From the NCBI GenBank assembly GCA_016784605.1, contig JADHUI010000026.1, forward strand, positions 1-34,767: a stretch of 34,767 nt of DNA, written 5' to 3'. A program made the translations under genes and the position numbers. Below are positions 7,047-16,244 of this stretch, one piece after another. Every line of letters begins with the position of its first letter. Position 1 is the stretch's first letter. The notes below the pieces were generated by a model that did not search any database, was not told the origin of the DNA, and saw only the letters and a list, made by a program, of their open reading frames with translations. Source of the stretch: Fidelibacterota bacterium (lineage in GTDB: Bacteria; Fidelibacterota; Marinisomatia; Marinisomatales; UBA1611).

Positions 7047-7556
7047 TTATTGCGATTCTAGGTCTAATAAAAATTTCTTTATCATTAATCCACCGCCAAA
7101 GCCTCCTAAAGTACCCGTATGGGTCAATACACGATGACACGGTATAATTAAAGGGATAGGATTATGTGCATTTGCACTTCCGACTGCTCGAACCGCCTTT
7201 GGGTTATCGCATCTTATTGCAATGTCTTTATAGGATGCTGTTTCTCCATAAGGGATTTTGGCTACTTCTTTTAATGCCTTTGTGTAAAAAGGAGATGATT
7301 GAAAATCAAGCGGTAAACTGAATATTTTTCTTTCTCCATTTAAGTATTCCAAAATTTGTTTCTTAAATGGATGAGGATCTTTAGTTGAAGAGTGAATTTC
7401 ATCTTTTGGATATAATGATTTGAGTTTGGGAATAAAAGGAGCTTCATTCTCAAAGAAAAGTCTTCGAATACCTTTTTTTGAATATAAAAGGCCCAGTTTT
7501 CCGATCGGAGAATCAAATTGAAGGAATGTTAGCACTAGAGAATTTAATTCAATCAT
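7047..7556 (-). CDS. ogt: Methylated-DNA--protein-cysteine methyltransferase
   Basis: A 169-residue suicide repair protein that removes alkyl groups from O6-alkylguanine. The acceptor cysteine is Cys140 in IIPCHRVL. The helix-turn-helix region with YGETASYKDIA and the arginine-finger-like AVRAVGSANAHNPIP precede it in the usual order, followed by GTLGGFGGG. The short N-terminal domain agrees with Ogt rather than Ada. Its ATG overlaps the stop of the transporter gene (TAATG on the minus strand), which implies translational coupling. Confidence 0.95.
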   Translation of the reverse strand: MIELNSLVLTFLQFDSPIGKLGLLYSKKGIRRLFFENEAPFIPKLKSLYPKDEIHSSTKDPHPFKKQILEYLNGERKIFSLPLDFQSSPFYTKALKEVAKIPYGETASYKDIAIRCDNPKAVRAVGSANAHNPIPLIIPCHRVLTHTGTLGGFGGGLMIKKFLLDLESQ

Positions 7557-8440
7557 TATGATTTAGATGGTTTAATCCAATGGATAAGTACAGCTCCAGA
7601 CACAATCATGGAAGCACCAATGATGGCTGATAGCGTTAAAACTTCATTTAAAAATATCCACCCCAAAGTTGTGGCAATGACCGGAGGGAAAAAAGCCACA
7701 TAAGAAATTTGGGGCATGGTTAAATGAGAGAATAACCAAACATAAATTAGCCAAGTAATGACCGTTCCAAATACGGTTAAATATCCAATCGCAAAAATAT
7801 TATAAGGGCTCCAATTCATGGTCATATCTGCTTCAAAAATAAATGATATTATCATTAATAAAATTCCAGCAATTGTTTGGCTTACTACATTTAATTGAAC
7901 GGTTGATAATATTTTATGATGTTTTTTTAAATAGACATTTGGCCAAGCCGCTACCAAGACTGCTAACGCAAGACCTGCAATACCTAACGGTACATTATCC
8001 CCACCCAGTCCAGAGCTTTCCCTCAATAAAATAAGGGCACCTGTAGTTCCGATTGAAATAGTACCCATTTTTTGAAAGGATAATTTTTCATCCGCTAACA
8101 TGAAATGTGATATGAATGCTACAACGAGTGGAAACCCTGCCCACATAACAGAAGAAACACTTGAAAAAACAAATTGAGTTGATATGTATGTTAAACTATA
8201 AGATATAACAAAATTGAAAATGGCAAATTGAAGGTATAAAGACCATGCTATTTTTGACATGGGTAATTTTTCTTTTCGATAAAAAAGAATCAGCCATAAA
8301 ATGATTGCAGCAATAATAAACCGAACTGCCACACCAAATATGGGTGGTGTTCCTTCATTGAGGCTAATTTTTAATACAATCCAAGTTGTACCCCAAATGA
8401 CACAAAGAAAGGTGTATAATGATATTATCTTAAGTTTCAT
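7556..8440 (-). CDS. EamA/DMT family transporter
   Basis: A transporter of about 294 residues in the drug/metabolite superfamily with ten hydrophobic segments in two EamA repeats. The first repeat begins with FLCVIWGTTWIVLKISL and the second near residue 140. The C-terminal TM with GASMIVSGAVLI is typical. I chose ATG 8440, which puts the first TM right at the N-terminus. An in-frame GTG at 8470 would add ten residues, and neither start has a good Shine-Dalgarno. The substrate is unknown. It is divergent from the ABC transporter with only 56 bp (or 26 bp) between starts. Confidence 0.85.
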   Translation of the reverse strand: MKLKIISLYTFLCVIWGTTWIVLKISLNEGTPPIFGVAVRFIIAAIILWLILFYRKEKLPMSKIAWSLYLQFAIFNFVISYSLTYISTQFVFSSVSSVMWAGFPLVVAFISHFMLADEKLSFQKMGTISIGTTGALILLRESSGLGGDNVPLGIAGLALAVLVAAWPNVYLKKHHKILSTVQLNVVSQTIAGILLMIISFIFEADMTMNWSPYNIFAIGYLTVFGTVITWLIYVWLFSHLTMPQISYVAFFPPVIATTLGWIFLNEVLTLSAIIGASMIVSGAVLIHWIKPSKS

Positions 8441-8496
8441 ACGTTTAGAAGGCGGTAAATTTAGGTTCACTTTATAGACGAGAAGGACATTATTCT

Positions 8497-9267
8497 TTGA
8501 TTGAAATAAAATCTTTATCTAAAGAATTTAAATTAACAAAACAGCACCGAAGAGAATTAGGTGAATCATTTACGGATAAGAAATCTATTCGTGCGGTGAA
8601 TGATATATCGTTTTCATGTAAACCAGGACAAATATTTGGATTAATCGGTCCAAATGGAGCGGGGAAAACAACTACTTTACGAATGGTTGCTACCATGTTA
8701 AAACCAACCCACGGATCGATTTCTGTCTGTGGACATGATACGGTTCATGCCAATCAACAAGTACGAAAAAAAATTGGCTTCATGACGGGGCAAACAGCAT
8801 TGTACGATCGACTAACCCCAAATGAAATGGTTCAATACATGGCAGAATTACATGGAATGAAAAAAGATTTATTTTTTCAACGCAGGCAGTCTCTTTTCGA
8901 TTTATTAGATATGCATGATTTTGCAGATAGGCGTATAGCTCGGTTAAGTACAGGCATGAAACAGAAAACATCTATTGCTAGGACCATAATCCATGACCCA
9001 GAAGTCATGATTTTTGATGAACCTACCTCAGGACTAGATGTAATGACTTCACGTGCCATTATGAATTTGATCCGATCTTGTAAAGATGATGGAAAAACAG
9101 TGTTATTTTCTACTCATCGCATGGGAGAAATCAATCAAGTCTGTGATCATCTTGCTATTATTTATAATGGGGAATTATACTTTAATGGTAGCTTAAATGT
9201 GTTCAAAGAAGAAATGACTCAGCCAACATTTGAAGATGAATTTATTTTTCGAGTGGAGGGGAAATAA
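8497..9267 (+). CDS. ABC transporter ATP-binding protein, NatA-like
   Basis: A 256-residue ATPase with all ABC motifs: Walker A GPNGAGKTT (51-59), signature LSTGM (150-154) and Walker B MIFDEP (171-176) followed by TSGLD. The N-terminal stretch FKLTKQHRRELGESFTDKK before the conserved AVNDISF, plus the downstream permease, resemble NatA of the NatAB sodium exporter, though the substrate cannot be proven. The start is TTG at 8497, with GAAGGA 10 bp upstream. The permease gene follows immediately. Confidence 0.88.
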   Translation: MIEIKSLSKEFKLTKQHRRELGESFTDKKSIRAVNDISFSCKPGQIFGLIGPNGAGKTTTLRMVATMLKPTHGSISVCGHDTVHANQQVRKKIGFMTGQTALYDRLTPNEMVQYMAELHGMKKDLFFQRRQSLFDLLDMHDFADRRIARLSTGMKQKTSIARTIIHDPEVMIFDEPTSGLDVMTSRAIMNLIRSCKDDGKTVLFSTHRMGEINQVCDHLAIIYNGELYFNGSLNVFKEEMTQPTFEDEFIFRVEGK

Positions 9268-9268
9268 A

Positions 9269-10459
9269 ATGAAAATCTGGATCATTTTTAAAAAAGAATT
9301 AAAAGATATTCTACGCGATAGACGAACTATCATGATGATGATTGTATTTCCACTCCTTTTAGCACCTGCGCTTATAACAGTTGTATCAAAAGTTCAGATG
9401 ATGCAAATGAAAAAGGCGCAAGAGAAAAAACTGAAACTACATTTTATTGGCAAAGAATATGCCCCGAATCTTTATCAGGATTTTGTTTCTTCGGAACGTA
9501 TTATTATGATACCATATCTTCAGAAAGATAGTATTCAGCACTATATACAAGACGAATTTATTGATGCTGTTATTGAAGTATCGTCTCATTATAACCTAGC
9601 TTTAGGACAAAACAAGAAAGCGAGTATAAAAGTATATTTTAAAGGATCAGATTCCATGGGTATCACCAAAAAGCGTGTGGAGCAGATTATAAAAGAGAGA
9701 GAACGATTCATTATCAATGAGCGTATGGCTCGGTTACATTTAGACATAGATATTATGGATGCCTTTGAAATTGATCGTGTGGATATATCATCTTCTCAAG
9801 AAAAAATCGGAAAAGCTGCCGGCGGATTCTTGCCATATATATTCATTATTTTTGGGTTTATGGGCGCCATGTATCCTGGATTAGATTTAGGAGCAGGAGA
9901 AAAGGAGAGAGGGACATTAGAAACAATTTTATCATCTCCAGCATCCCGTTTCGATATTGTTATGGGCAAATTTCTCGTTGTCCTATCCGCAGCCATTGCA
10001 ACATCATTTATCGCTATTGGAGGATTATATTTAGCTGTTCAACAATTCCCCGATATACCCGTAGAAATACTTCAGGTTATTCAAGACGTCTTAAGTTTAA
10101 AAGTTTTTCTAATGATTATGGGATTGGTTATTCCCGTGTCGGCATTTTTCAGTGCAATTATATTAAGTTTATCGATATACGCAAAATCATTTAAAGAAGC
10201 TCAGAGTATTGTGGCTCCATTAAATATTATAATTATTTTTCCTGCAATTATTGGCACACTTCCGGGAATTGAATTAAATCATACAACTGCATTAATCCCT
10301 GTTTTAAATGTATCATTAGCAGCCAAAGATCTTGTGGCTGGAATTATTGACCCTATATTAATGGCTGAAGTATATGGCTCTCTTTTCTTCTTAGCTGGAT
10401 TATCAATTTGGTTTTGTGTTAAATGGTTTAATCGAGAAGAAACAATTTTCAGGAATTAA
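9269..10459 (+). CDS. ABC transporter permease, NatB-like
   Basis: A permease of about 396 residues of the ABC-2 type. One TM segment at ~20-40 is followed by a long extracytoplasmic domain (~45-180) and then five further TM segments. GAGEKERGTLETILSSP, the classic coupling helix of ABC-2 exporters with a NatB/NodJ-like sequence, sits near residues 223-239. I set the start at ATG 9269, 2 bp after the ATPase stop, with GAGGGG upstream. A start at 9230 would overlap the ATPase gene by 38 bp. The pair likely forms a NatAB-type efflux system. A terminator follows. Confidence 0.87.
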   Translation: MKIWIIFKKELKDILRDRRTIMMMIVFPLLLAPALITVVSKVQMMQMKKAQEKKLKLHFIGKEYAPNLYQDFVSSERIIMIPYLQKDSIQHYIQDEFIDAVIEVSSHYNLALGQNKKASIKVYFKGSDSMGITKKRVEQIIKERERFIINERMARLHLDIDIMDAFEIDRVDISSSQEKIGKAAGGFLPYIFIIFGFMGAMYPGLDLGAGEKERGTLETILSSPASRFDIVMGKFLVVLSAAIATSFIAIGGLYLAVQQFPDIPVEILQVIQDVLSLKVFLMIMGLVIPVSAFFSAIILSLSIYAKSFKEAQSIVAPLNIIIIFPAIIGTLPGIELNHTTALIPVLNVSLAAKDLVAGIIDPILMAEVYGSLFFLAGLSIWFCVKWFNREETIFRN

Positions 10460-10474
10460 AAAAAAATGTGTGAA

Positions 10475-10507
10475 ATAAAAAAACCCGCATTTCTGCGGGT
10501 TTTTTTA
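10475..10507. terminator. Bidirectional terminator between the ABC permease and secF
   Basis: AAACCCGCA/TGCGGGTTT (10481-10489 with 10494-10502), loop TTTC, with an A-run on the left and a T-run on the right. It lies between two convergent genes, so the symmetry suits termination from both sides. Confidence 0.93.
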
Positions 10508-10527
10508 TTTAAGCTTATTGAAAAGTA

Positions 10528-11457
10528 TTAATCTTGTTTATTCTCATGCATGCGAATCACAATAGGACTTGCAACAAAAATGCTAGAGTATGTTCCAACA
10601 ATAACACCAATGATTAATGCGAAAGCTAAATTGTGTATTACTTCGCCGCCAAATAAAAATAAAATCACCACAACAAAAAAAGTAGTCACAGAAGTAATAA
10701 TTGTTCGACTTAATGATTCATTAATACTTTGGTTAATAACATCTGTATAATTTGCACGTTTATTGAGCTTTAAATTTTCACGAATACGATCAAAAATCAC
10801 AATAGTATCATTCAAGGAATAACCTACAATGGTTAAAAAGGCTGCAATAACTGCTAATGTTATTTCATATCCTAGAATAGAGAAAAAGCCAAGAGTAATC
10901 ATAATATCGTGAGCTAAAGCCGCAATTGCACCGACTGCAAAGGTAAACTCAAACCGAATTGAAATGTAGATTAAAATCAATACAAGAGCTGAGAAAACAG
11001 CCATCATAGCATCGCCACTTAATTCTGCCCCGACTTTTGGACCTACCTTTTCGATTGATAGAATAAAATCCATCTTATTTTCTGGTATTTTGTCCGGAAA
11101 AATGCTTCTCATAAATCCCACAACTTTTTGAGAAAAATTTTCAGGTTCATTATCTAATGTTGCAATACGAACAGCAACATTGGAATCGTCCCCAAAGTGT
11201 TTTATTTCTGCTTTACTAAAGTCGAAGTGTTGTCCATCAAGGGAAACATTTGCGAGTGCAGAACGCACTTCTTCAATATTAACCGTTTCAGTATAATTCA
11301 CCGCTATCATCGTTCCGCCATTAAAGTCAATCCCAAGTTTTGGGCCTCCATTAAGGCCGAGAGAAATGATTCCGGCTGCAATTAGAAAGAGAGAGATAAG
11401 CCCGGATAACCGAGATTGGCTCATAAAATCAATATGTGTGTCTTTGATAAATCTCAT
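10528..11457 (-). CDS. secF: Protein translocase subunit SecF
   Basis: A 309-residue membrane protein that works with SecD to use the proton-motive force to complete protein export. The first TM is followed by GIDFNGGT (residues ~41-48), the SecD/F-conserved motif. A short periplasmic domain follows, then five TM segments with VGAELSGDAMMAV, the VGYSLNDTIVIFDRIREN motif (~211-228), and SRTIITSVTT. It lies 2 bp after the secD stop on the same strand and ends at the shared terminator. Confidence 0.96.
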   Translation of the reverse strand: MRFIKDTHIDFMSQSRLSGLISLFLIAAGIISLGLNGGPKLGIDFNGGTMIAVNYTETVNIEEVRSALANVSLDGQHFDFSKAEIKHFGDDSNVAVRIATLDNEPENFSQKVVGFMRSIFPDKIPENKMDFILSIEKVGPKVGAELSGDAMMAVFSALVLILIYISIRFEFTFAVGAIAALAHDIMITLGFFSILGYEITLAVIAAFLTIVGYSLNDTIVIFDRIRENLKLNKRANYTDVINQSINESLSRTIITSVTTFFVVVILFLFGGEVIHNLAFALIIGVIVGTYSSIFVASPIVIRMHENKQD

Positions 11458-11459
11458 AA

Positions 11460-13355
11460 TTAAATACTCAAGCTATTCATCCGCCCGCGAGCAGATAATG
11501 AATTAAAAATTGTTCTAGTGACAAAGACAGCTGTAAACATACTTATCAAAATGCCCCAGAATAAAACGGTTGCAAATCCTTTAATGGGTCCAGTACCAAA
11601 TTGATACAGAACCAAGGCAGCAATTACCGTTGTAACATTTGCATCTACAATGGTTGTTAATGCTCTACTAAAACCGGCATCAATAGCTGTTTTGGGCGTT
11701 TTCCCTTTTCGAAGTTCTTCACGAATCCGTTCAAAAATAATCACGTTAGCATCAATGGACATACCCACTGTTAATATTAAACCGGCAATTCCAGGTAATG
11801 TTAATGTGGCTTTTAATGATGCTAGGACAGCAAGGACTAATAAGATATTCCATATTAAAGCAAAGTCTGCAATTCCGCCTGATCCTTTATAGTAAATCAC
11901 CATAAAAACGAGAACCAAGGCGAGACCAATTACAACTGAGCGCGTTCCTTGAGCAATAGAATCGGCCCCTAAAGATGGACCTACGATTCGTTCTTCGATG
12001 ATATTGACTGGAGCGGGCAATGCACCAGCTCTAAGTATAATACCAATATCTTTCGCTTCATTTATATTTGCAAATCCTTCAATTTGTGTTCTTCCACTTG
12101 GGATTTTTTCCCGAATATTAGGAGCCATGTGAACTTTTTTATCAAGAACAATGGCAATTCTTTGGCCAACATTCGCCCCTGTAACTCTAGCCCATGTTCT
12201 CGCTCCTTCGGAATTCATTGTTAATGATACAACCGGTTGACCGGCAGATCCGCCACCTAGAGAACCTAAGTTAGCTTTAGCTTCTTCAACAACGCCACCC
12301 GTGAGTTCGGAAGTGCTTTTTAAATAATAAAGACGGTAAAACCCAGGCTGATCTTCAGCACCTGCAGGTTTTTCAATATCATTCCCAAACATAAATTGTC
12401 CACCTGCTGTTTTAACAATGGACATTACTTCGGGGTTTTGTAACATTTTTTTAACGGCATAAACATTTTTTTCATTCACGCCATAATCTGTCCCCATAGG
12501 AATTAAGAGAGATAATAAAGGTCGCTCCGCAAAAAGAGCATCATCCACTAAAAGACTATCATTTGATTCTGCCGGATTGACATCTTCTTCACCAAATAGT
12601 TCGCTAACCGTTTTAGTGTCATCTGATTCTTTTAGTTCGTTTTCAACTAAAGTTTCTTTTGATGCGACTAAATCGTCAATCTCTGTTGTCCCTTTGAGTT
12701 TATCATCAATGCGTTGAATAATATCGTTTGATATTTCAGGTCCTTTTACGAGATAGAATTCTAACAAAGCTGTACTTTGTAACAAAGCTCGAGCTCTTTC
12801 AGGATCTTGGATACCGGCTAATTCAACAACAATACGATGTTTACCTTGCTTTTGAATGGTAGGTTCAGAAACGCCAAATTGATCAACACGATTTTGAAGA
12901 ATTTCTAAAACACGATTAATTGCATCGTCCGCTTCTTGTTCTAATTGAACAAATATATCTTCAATTGTGCCACCAAATTCATGATAGTATCGCGGAAGCT
13001 TTAAACCTGTTGAAGCAATTTCCTGTTTGAATAATGGAAAGAATTCTGCATCGGGAGCCGTTAGTTTTTCCTGAACGTTTTTAATGACATTCTCGAAGCG
13101 TTCATCTTTATTTTTTGCCAAGTTTGACATAAGGAGGGGAATATCTGCCTCTAGGACAATATACATCCCACCTTTTAAATCTAAACCTTGACGGATAATT
13201 TTGGATTCTAATTGCGCTAATTGACCAGATTCTCTAAGAGACTCTTTTTCATCTTCGCTGAGATTTTGGTACTTCCATGAAGGAAGTAGAGCATATAATG
13301 CCCAAGCCAAAATGATGCCAATGACAATATATCTTGGTGTAAGTTCTTTATTCAT
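11460..13355 (-). CDS. secD: Protein translocase subunit SecD
   Basis: The 631-residue partner of SecF. There is a TM at residues ~8-26, then GLDLKGGMY (57-65), a large periplasmic P1 region containing NRVDQFGVSEPTIQKQG (155-171), and a C-terminal membrane domain with TVGMSIDANVIIFERIREE. The usual positions and order are kept. A polar, acidic stretch at about 207-280 (many D, E and S) makes the periplasmic domain longer than in E. coli. Order is secD then secF, with no yajC adjacent. Confidence 0.96.
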   Translation of the reverse strand: MNKELTPRYIVIGIILAWALYALLPSWKYQNLSEDEKESLRESGQLAQLESKIIRQGLDLKGGMYIVLEADIPLLMSNLAKNKDERFENVIKNVQEKLTAPDAEFFPLFKQEIASTGLKLPRYYHEFGGTIEDIFVQLEQEADDAINRVLEILQNRVDQFGVSEPTIQKQGKHRIVVELAGIQDPERARALLQSTALLEFYLVKGPEISNDIIQRIDDKLKGTTEIDDLVASKETLVENELKESDDTKTVSELFGEEDVNPAESNDSLLVDDALFAERPLLSLLIPMGTDYGVNEKNVYAVKKMLQNPEVMSIVKTAGGQFMFGNDIEKPAGAEDQPGFYRLYYLKSTSELTGGVVEEAKANLGSLGGGSAGQPVVSLTMNSEGARTWARVTGANVGQRIAIVLDKKVHMAPNIREKIPSGRTQIEGFANINEAKDIGIILRAGALPAPVNIIEERIVGPSLGADSIAQGTRSVVIGLALVLVFMVIYYKGSGGIADFALIWNILLVLAVLASLKATLTLPGIAGLILTVGMSIDANVIIFERIREELRKGKTPKTAIDAGFSRALTTIVDANVTTVIAALVLYQFGTGPIKGFATVLFWGILISMFTAVFVTRTIFNSLSARGRMNSLSI

Positions 13356-13439
13356 GTGCCTTTTTTGTTGTAAATATTTTTGATTTGACTATTAAAGCCC
13401 GGGAATTTACTTGCCGACCTTTCCACAGGCAATTTCTAT

Positions 13440-15833
13440 TTATTTTATCAAAATGATCTTTTGTGTATCATAATAGGCGCCAGATTGCACTCGAATGAAA
13501 TAAATACCGCTAGAATAGTTGGACGCATCCCATTGAATTTTATGATTCCCGGGTTCCAATTGTCCATCGATCAATGTTTGCATCAAACGTCCGGTTGTAT
13601 CGTATATTTGTAGAGACACGGCATGCCGTGTCTCTACTATGGAAAACCGGATCGTGGTTGTTGGATTGAATGGATTGGGATATGCGGGATAAAGAGCAAA
13701 CTTTAAAGGTACATTAGATTCTGAATCAGAACTTAAATAGGTATGATTTTCAATGGATTCCGCATGTGCCATAATATCACTTTCATCGTACCATCGTTCT
13801 TTTAGACTATCCAGCGAATAGAATTCGGTTAAATCATCATAATGAATAGATGTTGGATCTTCTGATTGACCGTTAGGTTTCATAGCCCAAGCTTTAGGTG
13901 TTTCTCCTTCCTTTATGCGAATTAACATAATATGATCATTTCCAGCGGTGGAGTGAAATATATTATCATCATGTAAATTTCCTTTTCCCATTTTTGCTGC
14001 AGCTAGATCGTGTCCTGTTCCACCAGAAAGGGGGAAATAATTATTGCCTCGGAAATAGCCATGAATATCTCCCCATTGGATGTTGGTGGTTCCATAACGG
14101 CTGGTTATTTCATCTTTAGCGCTTACAAGTGATTCCACTAATGTTCTTCTGTCAGATTCATTAAAAGAATATGGATTCACAAATGTCAAATTTTCAGGAA
14201 GGATTTCACGCAAATAAAAGAGTAATGACATTTCTGTAGAAGTTATTTCTGCTTTCCCATTCCAAGTAAATAATACGTTTGCTAATGAATCTGCTTCAAA
14301 TTGTCGAGGGAATGAATCTGCGGCAGATTCTTCTAAAGCTAAAGGCAGAATCTGTTTAAGAGAGTCCCATCCCAAGATTTTATAATCTATAGCGACATTT
14401 TTAAGATAATCCGTTGTAAGACTATCTCCACCTAAATCCAATAATTCTACAACACGTCTTCCTCGAACACCAAAGCTATCCCCTTCATATAATTCGATGG
14501 GAACATCATCAGGACCAAATCCAGGATCTGGGGTTACATACCAGGGAGCGTCATTACAATTTTGCATATATCCTGGAGCAGGGTTTTCCACACGCGGTAA
14601 AGATGAAAATGGAATCACATCTAACCATAAGGTTGATGAAATAGATCCATCTAGTGCACCTTCTCTTGCGGCTATGGGATCATTTCTATAATGAGTATGC
14701 CCATTAAAAATAAATAATAAATTTCCTTGAATATCGCCACCCATACAATTCCATTTATCATATTGATGTAGCGATAAAGCTTCTTCCCATTCTGCAACAG
14801 ATTCTGATGTCATAACTCGGTAACCTTGCTCAAACCCTGAAACGAGATTCTCCACTTCTAATTTGGCAAATAAAGCCGTAGATCCATTAATAGATTGTAC
14901 AAATACGCCATGGTCATCTGATTGTTTTGCGGTTCTGTTTACGGAAGAACCACCTGCCACAGCGATTGTTTCAGTCCAAGTGTTAAATGGTTTTGAAATA
15001 CCATCTAACAGATAATGGTTTTGTACATTGGGATCGAGTGAAACAAGAAAGGCATCCGCGAAATCGACTTGATTAGCTGTATGAGACCAAGCGAAAGTTT
15101 CGTTATGTCCCATCACTGGATGCGTTCCACCTAAAAAGAAAAATCCATTATAATTTAAGGTTCCGTCCGCAGATTTTAAATGAGCGCTCCAAGATCCCGT
15201 GAGACCATTAAAGGGTAAATGGGGGTCACATAACAAATAGAGGGCATCATCTGCTGTGCGCTCAGGCGATACAACCCATTGATTTGACATATCTTGTTTT
15301 GTATCGGGCAAAATGTCTGTTTGCGTTAAATAATGGCTGGCGTCCTTCTGAAATTGATTCCATTCGTGTGTTAAAGCTTTAATATAACTTGCAGTAAAAA
15401 TATCTGAAACTGTAACGGGAAGAAATGAATTTGCGTCAATCGATGATGGTATTTTTTCTGGATATGTAGCAAACCCATAATTGACTCCTGTAGCCAGTCC
15501 GTCTAAATAACTTAATATATCATCGGAAACAGTTTCCATTGCTATAGTTGTTTTTTCCTGAAAACGAAGGGATCGAATAAATAAATCTTGATTAATATAA
15601 TTTTGGCCATAATGTTGGGCCATTTCCCCGCGAGTCGTTAAAATATTATCAATCAAATATTTAGGATGATCCTGAAACATGGCTATGGTTAAGCCAAAGC
15701 CACAATCTTTAACTGTTTCGCCTAAAATATGGGGAATACCATCGGTATCCCGAATAATTTCAACCGATTGCGTAAAACCTATAGAGGTAACAATGATAAT
15801 TAAAAACAATCGTTTATTAGATATAAAGGTCAT
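13440..15833 (-). CDS. Penicillin amidase-family (peptidase S45) protein with type IX sorting domain
   Basis: A 797-residue secreted Ntn-hydrolase relative. The signal peptide ends near residue 22. The S45 domain shows SNQW with the likely nucleophile Ser183, which should become the N-terminus of the beta chain after autocleavage, then DPHL (203-206) and GHNETFAWSHTANQ (from ~242), matching the family's oxyanion region. Residues ~713-797 are a type IX/Por C-terminal sorting domain beginning YPAYPNPFNPTTTIRF, so the enzyme is probably exported across the outer membrane and anchored or released. ATG 15833 is preferred because GGAG lies 7 bp upstream; a TTG at 15845 is the alternative. The substrate (acyl-homoserine lactone, beta-lactam or other amide) cannot be told from sequence. 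A 28-bp palindrome lies within the sorting domain. Confidence 0.88.
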   Translation of the reverse strand: MTFISNKRLFLIIIVTSIGFTQSVEIIRDTDGIPHILGETVKDCGFGLTIAMFQDHPKYLIDNILTTRGEMAQHYGQNYINQDLFIRSLRFQEKTTIAMETVSDDILSYLDGLATGVNYGFATYPEKIPSSIDANSFLPVTVSDIFTASYIKALTHEWNQFQKDASHYLTQTDILPDTKQDMSNQWVVSPERTADDALYLLCDPHLPFNGLTGSWSAHLKSADGTLNYNGFFFLGGTHPVMGHNETFAWSHTANQVDFADAFLVSLDPNVQNHYLLDGISKPFNTWTETIAVAGGSSVNRTAKQSDDHGVFVQSINGSTALFAKLEVENLVSGFEQGYRVMTSESVAEWEEALSLHQYDKWNCMGGDIQGNLLFIFNGHTHYRNDPIAAREGALDGSISSTLWLDVIPFSSLPRVENPAPGYMQNCNDAPWYVTPDPGFGPDDVPIELYEGDSFGVRGRRVVELLDLGGDSLTTDYLKNVAIDYKILGWDSLKQILPLALEESAADSFPRQFEADSLANVLFTWNGKAEITSTEMSLLFYLREILPENLTFVNPYSFNESDRRTLVESLVSAKDEITSRYGTTNIQWGDIHGYFRGNNYFPLSGGTGHDLAAAKMGKGNLHDDNIFHSTAGNDHIMLIRIKEGETPKAWAMKPNGQSEDPTSIHYDDLTEFYSLDSLKERWYDESDIMAHAESIENHTYLSSDSESNVPLKFALYPAYPNPFNPTTTIRFSIVETRHAVSLQIYDTTGRLMQTLIDGQLEPGNHKIQWDASNYSSGIYFIRVQSGAYYDTQKIILIK
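13610..13637. repeat. Perfect 28-bp palindrome inside the amidase sorting domain
   Basis: The left arm GTAGAGACACGGCA is exactly mirrored by the right arm TGCCGTGTCTCTAC. It lies in frame and encodes VETRHAVSL (residues 733-741) between FSI and QIYD of the type IX sorting domain. GTAGAGAC...GTCTCTAC palindromes are, as I recall, dispersed repeats in several bacterial groups including cyanobacteria and FCB members. It may be an inserted mobile palindrome domesticated as coding sequence. Confidence 0.85.
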
Positions 15834-15957
15834 AAACCGCTCCAAGTTAGATTAATATGTAGGCTAACAGACCCGAATATCTTATAAAGGTTAAAAAATT
15901 ACAACTCCTTTTTTAATAGTTGGATAAAGAGAAATAGGTTGATAAGAATATAGGATA

Positions 15958-15977
15958 GTTATACATTAGTGTATAAC
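15958..15977. promoter_or_regulatory. Palindromic operator of the vapBC-type operon
   Basis: GTTATACA-TTAG-TGTATAAC is a perfect inverted repeat with 8-bp arms. It overlaps a possible -10 (TACATT, 15962-15967) that has a -35-like TTGATA (15939-15944) 17 bp upstream. It lies 16-35 bp upstream of the preferred antitoxin start. AbrB-type antitoxins usually bind such sites with their toxin to repress their own operon. It also shows that a GTG start at 15969, inside the palindrome, is unlikely. Confidence 0.65.
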
Positions 15978-15992
15978 CAAAAGGATTATGTC

Positions 15993-16244
15993 GTGAAAAT
16001 GAAAATACATAACAAAGGGCAAGTTGTTATTCCTTCTGATTTAAGGAAAAAATATAATTTGGAAATTGGGGATGAAGTTGATTTTATTTCTGATGAAAGT
16101 GGAATTCATATTTATCCAAATGTTAGTAAAGCGAATTCGTTGCGTGGAAGTATTCGAGATGCCTATCAAAAATATGGCCGGCCAAGTGAAAAGTCAGTAA
16201 ATGAATCACTTGAAAAAGGGTTAGGCAATCATGCATCTGATTGA
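15993..16244 (+). CDS. AbrB/MazE-type antitoxin (VapB-like)
   Basis: An 83-residue antitoxin. The N-terminal swapped-hairpin DNA-binding domain shows the AbrB signature: KIHNKGQVVIPSDLRKKYNL followed by EIGDEVDFI. The C-terminal tail (RGSIRDAYQKYGRPSEKSVNESL) is the likely toxin-binding segment. I chose GTG 15993, 7 bp after AAGGA. ATG 15999 is also possible, and GTG 15969 lies within the operator palindrome and is disfavoured. The stop overlaps the toxin gene start by 14 bp, a usual layout for coupled toxin-antitoxin translation. Confidence 0.88.
   Translation: MKMKIHNKGQVVIPSDLRKKYNLEIGDEVDFISDESGIHIYPNVSKANSLRGSIRDAYQKYGRPSEKSVNESLEKGLGNHASD

Noticed and set aside
8471-8496. Possible divergent promoter pair between the EamA and NatA-like genes
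   Set aside because: The gap is too short and no -35/-10 pairs can be fixed on either strand; start choice for EamA is also uncertain.
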